A stretch of 15,368 nucleotides of DNA from CAYGTS01 sp964352905 (lineage in GTDB: Bacteria > Pseudomonadota > Gammaproteobacteria > JAHCLG01), in the NCBI GenBank assembly GCA_964352905.1, contig CAYGTS010000058.1, forward strand, positions 1 through 15,368, written 5' to 3'. Made by a program: the position numbers and the translations under genes. Shown here in pieces: positions 14,588 to 15,368 of this stretch (its first letter is position 1; each line of letters begins with the position of its first letter). Below the pieces are notes generated by a model. That model was not told where the DNA came from and ran no database searches. It saw only the letters and a list, made by a program, of their open reading frames with translations.

Positions 14588-14816
14588 TATCAACATCCCA
14601 CTGCTCATCAATCGGATCAAGAATATTACCCTGTAACTCCACAGTATTCTGCAAACAACCAAAAAGAGGTTTGCCCTCTTTTTCGTAAGGTACTAATTTT
14701 ACTATCGGAATACCGTGTTTAGTAATCACTATGGAACGGTGCAAGTCATGCACTTCACTCATTAATTTCAAGCAATGGGTTTTAAACTCACCCGCTGCTA
14801 TGCTTTTTTCTTTCAT
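14580..14816 (-). CDS. Phd/YefM-family antitoxin
   Basis: This 78-residue antitoxin pairs with the downstream PIN toxin. The N-terminal DNA-binding fold shows the typical pattern IAAGEFKTHCLKLMSEV and SIVITKHGIPIVKLVPYE. The C-terminal tail (about 50-78, acidic, ending DEQWDVDND) would wrap and neutralise the toxin. The ATG at 14814-14816 has only a weak GGTGAT ribosome site. Such antitoxins normally repress their own operon. Candidate operator repeats lie between this start and the HIT gene. Confidence 0.92.
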   Translation of the reverse strand: MKEKSIAAGEFKTHCLKLMSEVHDLHRSIVITKHGIPIVKLVPYEKEGKPLFGCLQNTVELQGNILDPIDEQWDVDND

Positions 14817-14846
14817 ATATCACCATGGTCATGCAACTATGGTCGT

Positions 14847-14875
14847 AGTATAGTCTAGCAAGTTACTTTTAGCAA
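14847..14875 (-). promoter_or_regulatory. Predicted promoter of the toxin-antitoxin operon
   Basis: On the minus strand TTGCTA (-35, complement of 14870-14875) and TATACT (-10, complement of 14847-14852) are 17 bases apart, matching four and five of six consensus bases. It lies about 30 bases ahead of the antitoxin start. Confidence 0.55.
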
Positions 14876-14884
14876 GCTACTTTG
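14857..14884. repeat. Tandem 14-base repeat over the toxin-antitoxin promoter
   Basis: AGCAAGTTACTTTT (14857-14870) is followed directly by AGCAAGCTACTTTG (14871-14884); 12 of 14 bases match. It overlaps the -35 of the antitoxin promoter and the likely -35 of the HIT gene. ATGGTC is also repeated at 14825-14830 and 14839-14844. These are plausible binding sites for the antitoxin. Confidence 0.5.
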
Positions 14885-14910
14885 GTTGTAACGACCCCTT
14901 GCGTTATAAT
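14882..14910 (+). promoter_or_regulatory. Predicted promoter of the HIT gene
   Basis: A consensus TATAAT lies at 14905-14910, with TTGGTT at 14882-14887 as a weak -35 (three of six) at a 17-base spacing. The start codon is 28 bases downstream. The promoter diverges from that of the toxin-antitoxin operon. Confidence 0.5.
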
Positions 14911-14937
14911 AGTGTCACTTGTAAACAGGAGAATAAA

Positions 14938-15279
14938 ATGGATTGTATTTTTTGCAAAATTTCCAACGGTGAAATTAAAAGCAACCTTATTTATGAAGAT
15001 GAAAAAGTGATTGCGTTTGATGATCTTAATCCACAAGCGCCGATCCACAAATTAATTATTCCGCGCAAACACATTAGCACGCTGAATGATATGACTATCG
15101 ATGACACGGTTTTAATTGGTCATATCATTCACACAGCTAAATATCTCGCTTACGAATTCGAACAAGCCGATCAAGGGTATCGTGTAGTGATGAATTGCAA
15201 TGCAAAAGGCGGGCAAACGGTTTTCCACATTCATTGTCATTTGTTGGCCGGTAGGCAGATGCATTGGCCACCGGGTTAA
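14938..15279 (+). CDS. hinT: Histidine triad (HIT) nucleotide-binding protein, HinT-like
   Basis: This 113-residue purine nucleoside phosphoramidase resembles E. coli HinT. The zinc-like CIFCKI motif is at 3-8, then the NLIYEDEKVIAFDDLNPQAP strand region, IPRKHISTL, and the catalytic triad in GGQTVFHIHCHLLAGR. The active-site histidines are those of HIHCHLL; a cysteine fills one hydrophobic position. It ends MHWPPG, as family members do. I start at the ATG at 14938 with an AGGAG site (14927-14931) 6 bases ahead; an earlier in-frame ATG at 14899 overlaps the promoter -10 and is unlikely. It is a single gene with its own promoter, divergent from the toxin-antitoxin pair. Confidence 0.95.
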   Translation: MDCIFCKISNGEIKSNLIYEDEKVIAFDDLNPQAPIHKLIIPRKHISTLNDMTIDDTVLIGHIIHTAKYLAYEFEQADQGYRVVMNCNAKGGQTVFHIHCHLLAGRQMHWPPG

Positions 15280-15313
15280 CAATTCACTTCGTAGTAAAGT
15301 AGGCTATCTCTTC

Positions 15314-15346
15314 TTCCGTCATTGCGAACGCAGTGAAGCAATCCAG
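15314..15346 (+). repeat. Interspersed repeat (CGTCATTGCGA type) after the HIT gene
   Basis: The stretch begins TTCCGTCATTGCGAACGCAG and continues to GAAGCAATCCAGG. Its first 14 bases match the repeat at 57-70 in reverse orientation. It lies about 35 bases past the hinT stop and runs toward the window edge. No terminator-like hairpin is visible between the two. Confidence 0.55.
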
Positions 15347-15368
15347 GGGTTTGTGGCATTGAGCGAAA

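Noticed and set aside
14588..14662. N-terminal extension of the PIN toxin
   Set aside because: The extra 25 codons lie within the antitoxin gene in another frame and precede the family-typical MTRSILLDTHAW start.

Overview
The window looks like part of a moderately low-GC gammaproteobacterial chromosome. Fur, IF-1, ClpA, NADP-dependent isocitrate dehydrogenase, CoaE, XseA and the HIT protein all read as gammaproteobacterial. The convergent infA/clpA arrangement is the one known from enterobacteria and many relatives. A long orphan coiled-coil protein, several AT-rich intergenic elements and a toxin-antitoxin pair would fit a Legionellales-like or other host-associated lineage, but nothing here fixes the taxon.

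Layout. Bases 1-1770 hold fur (minus), then a type IV pilin gene and coaE (plus). Bases 1797-4640 are one minus-strand gene for a 947-residue coiled-coil protein with no family I recognise. Bases 4725-6091 hold a two-gene minus-strand operon (zinc-independent medium-chain reductase, then a Nudix/MutT hydrolase) joined by an ATGA overlap. Bases 6160-6355 are a short hairpin-bearing repeat element between 13-bp direct repeats, sitting at the stop codon of an ORC/Cdc6-like AAA ATPase gene (6353-7528, minus). Then come infA (plus), clpA (minus, without clpS beside it), a palindrome-rich gap, icd (minus) and xseA (plus). Bases 13283-14161 form a composite structure: two related hairpin elements flank a gene for a small secreted protein, and the whole unit is bounded by terminal inverted repeats with abutting 8-bp direct repeats. 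The window closes with a Phd/VapC-type toxin-antitoxin pair (minus) and a HIT-family hydrolase gene (plus).

The most interesting signal is a family of about 100-180 bp non-coding elements present four times (called A-D below). They share flanking motifs such as a left end resembling GTAACTACTCACTCC and an internal CAAATCTGACCGTTCTTGAG-like block. Two copies carry long, nearly perfect hairpins. The copies are mosaics of one another, and in one copy the hairpin loop is inverted relative to the flanks. One copy supplies the last 14 codons of xseA, one abuts the ATPase stop codon, and one occupies the place where clpS would be expected. The outer pair looks like a non-autonomous composite unit carrying the secreted-protein gene.

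Most genes are housekeeping: metal regulation, CoA synthesis, translation initiation, proteolysis, TCA cycle and DNA repair. The accessory layer is the long coiled-coil protein, the AAA ATPase, the secreted orphan, the toxin-antitoxin pair and the repeats.
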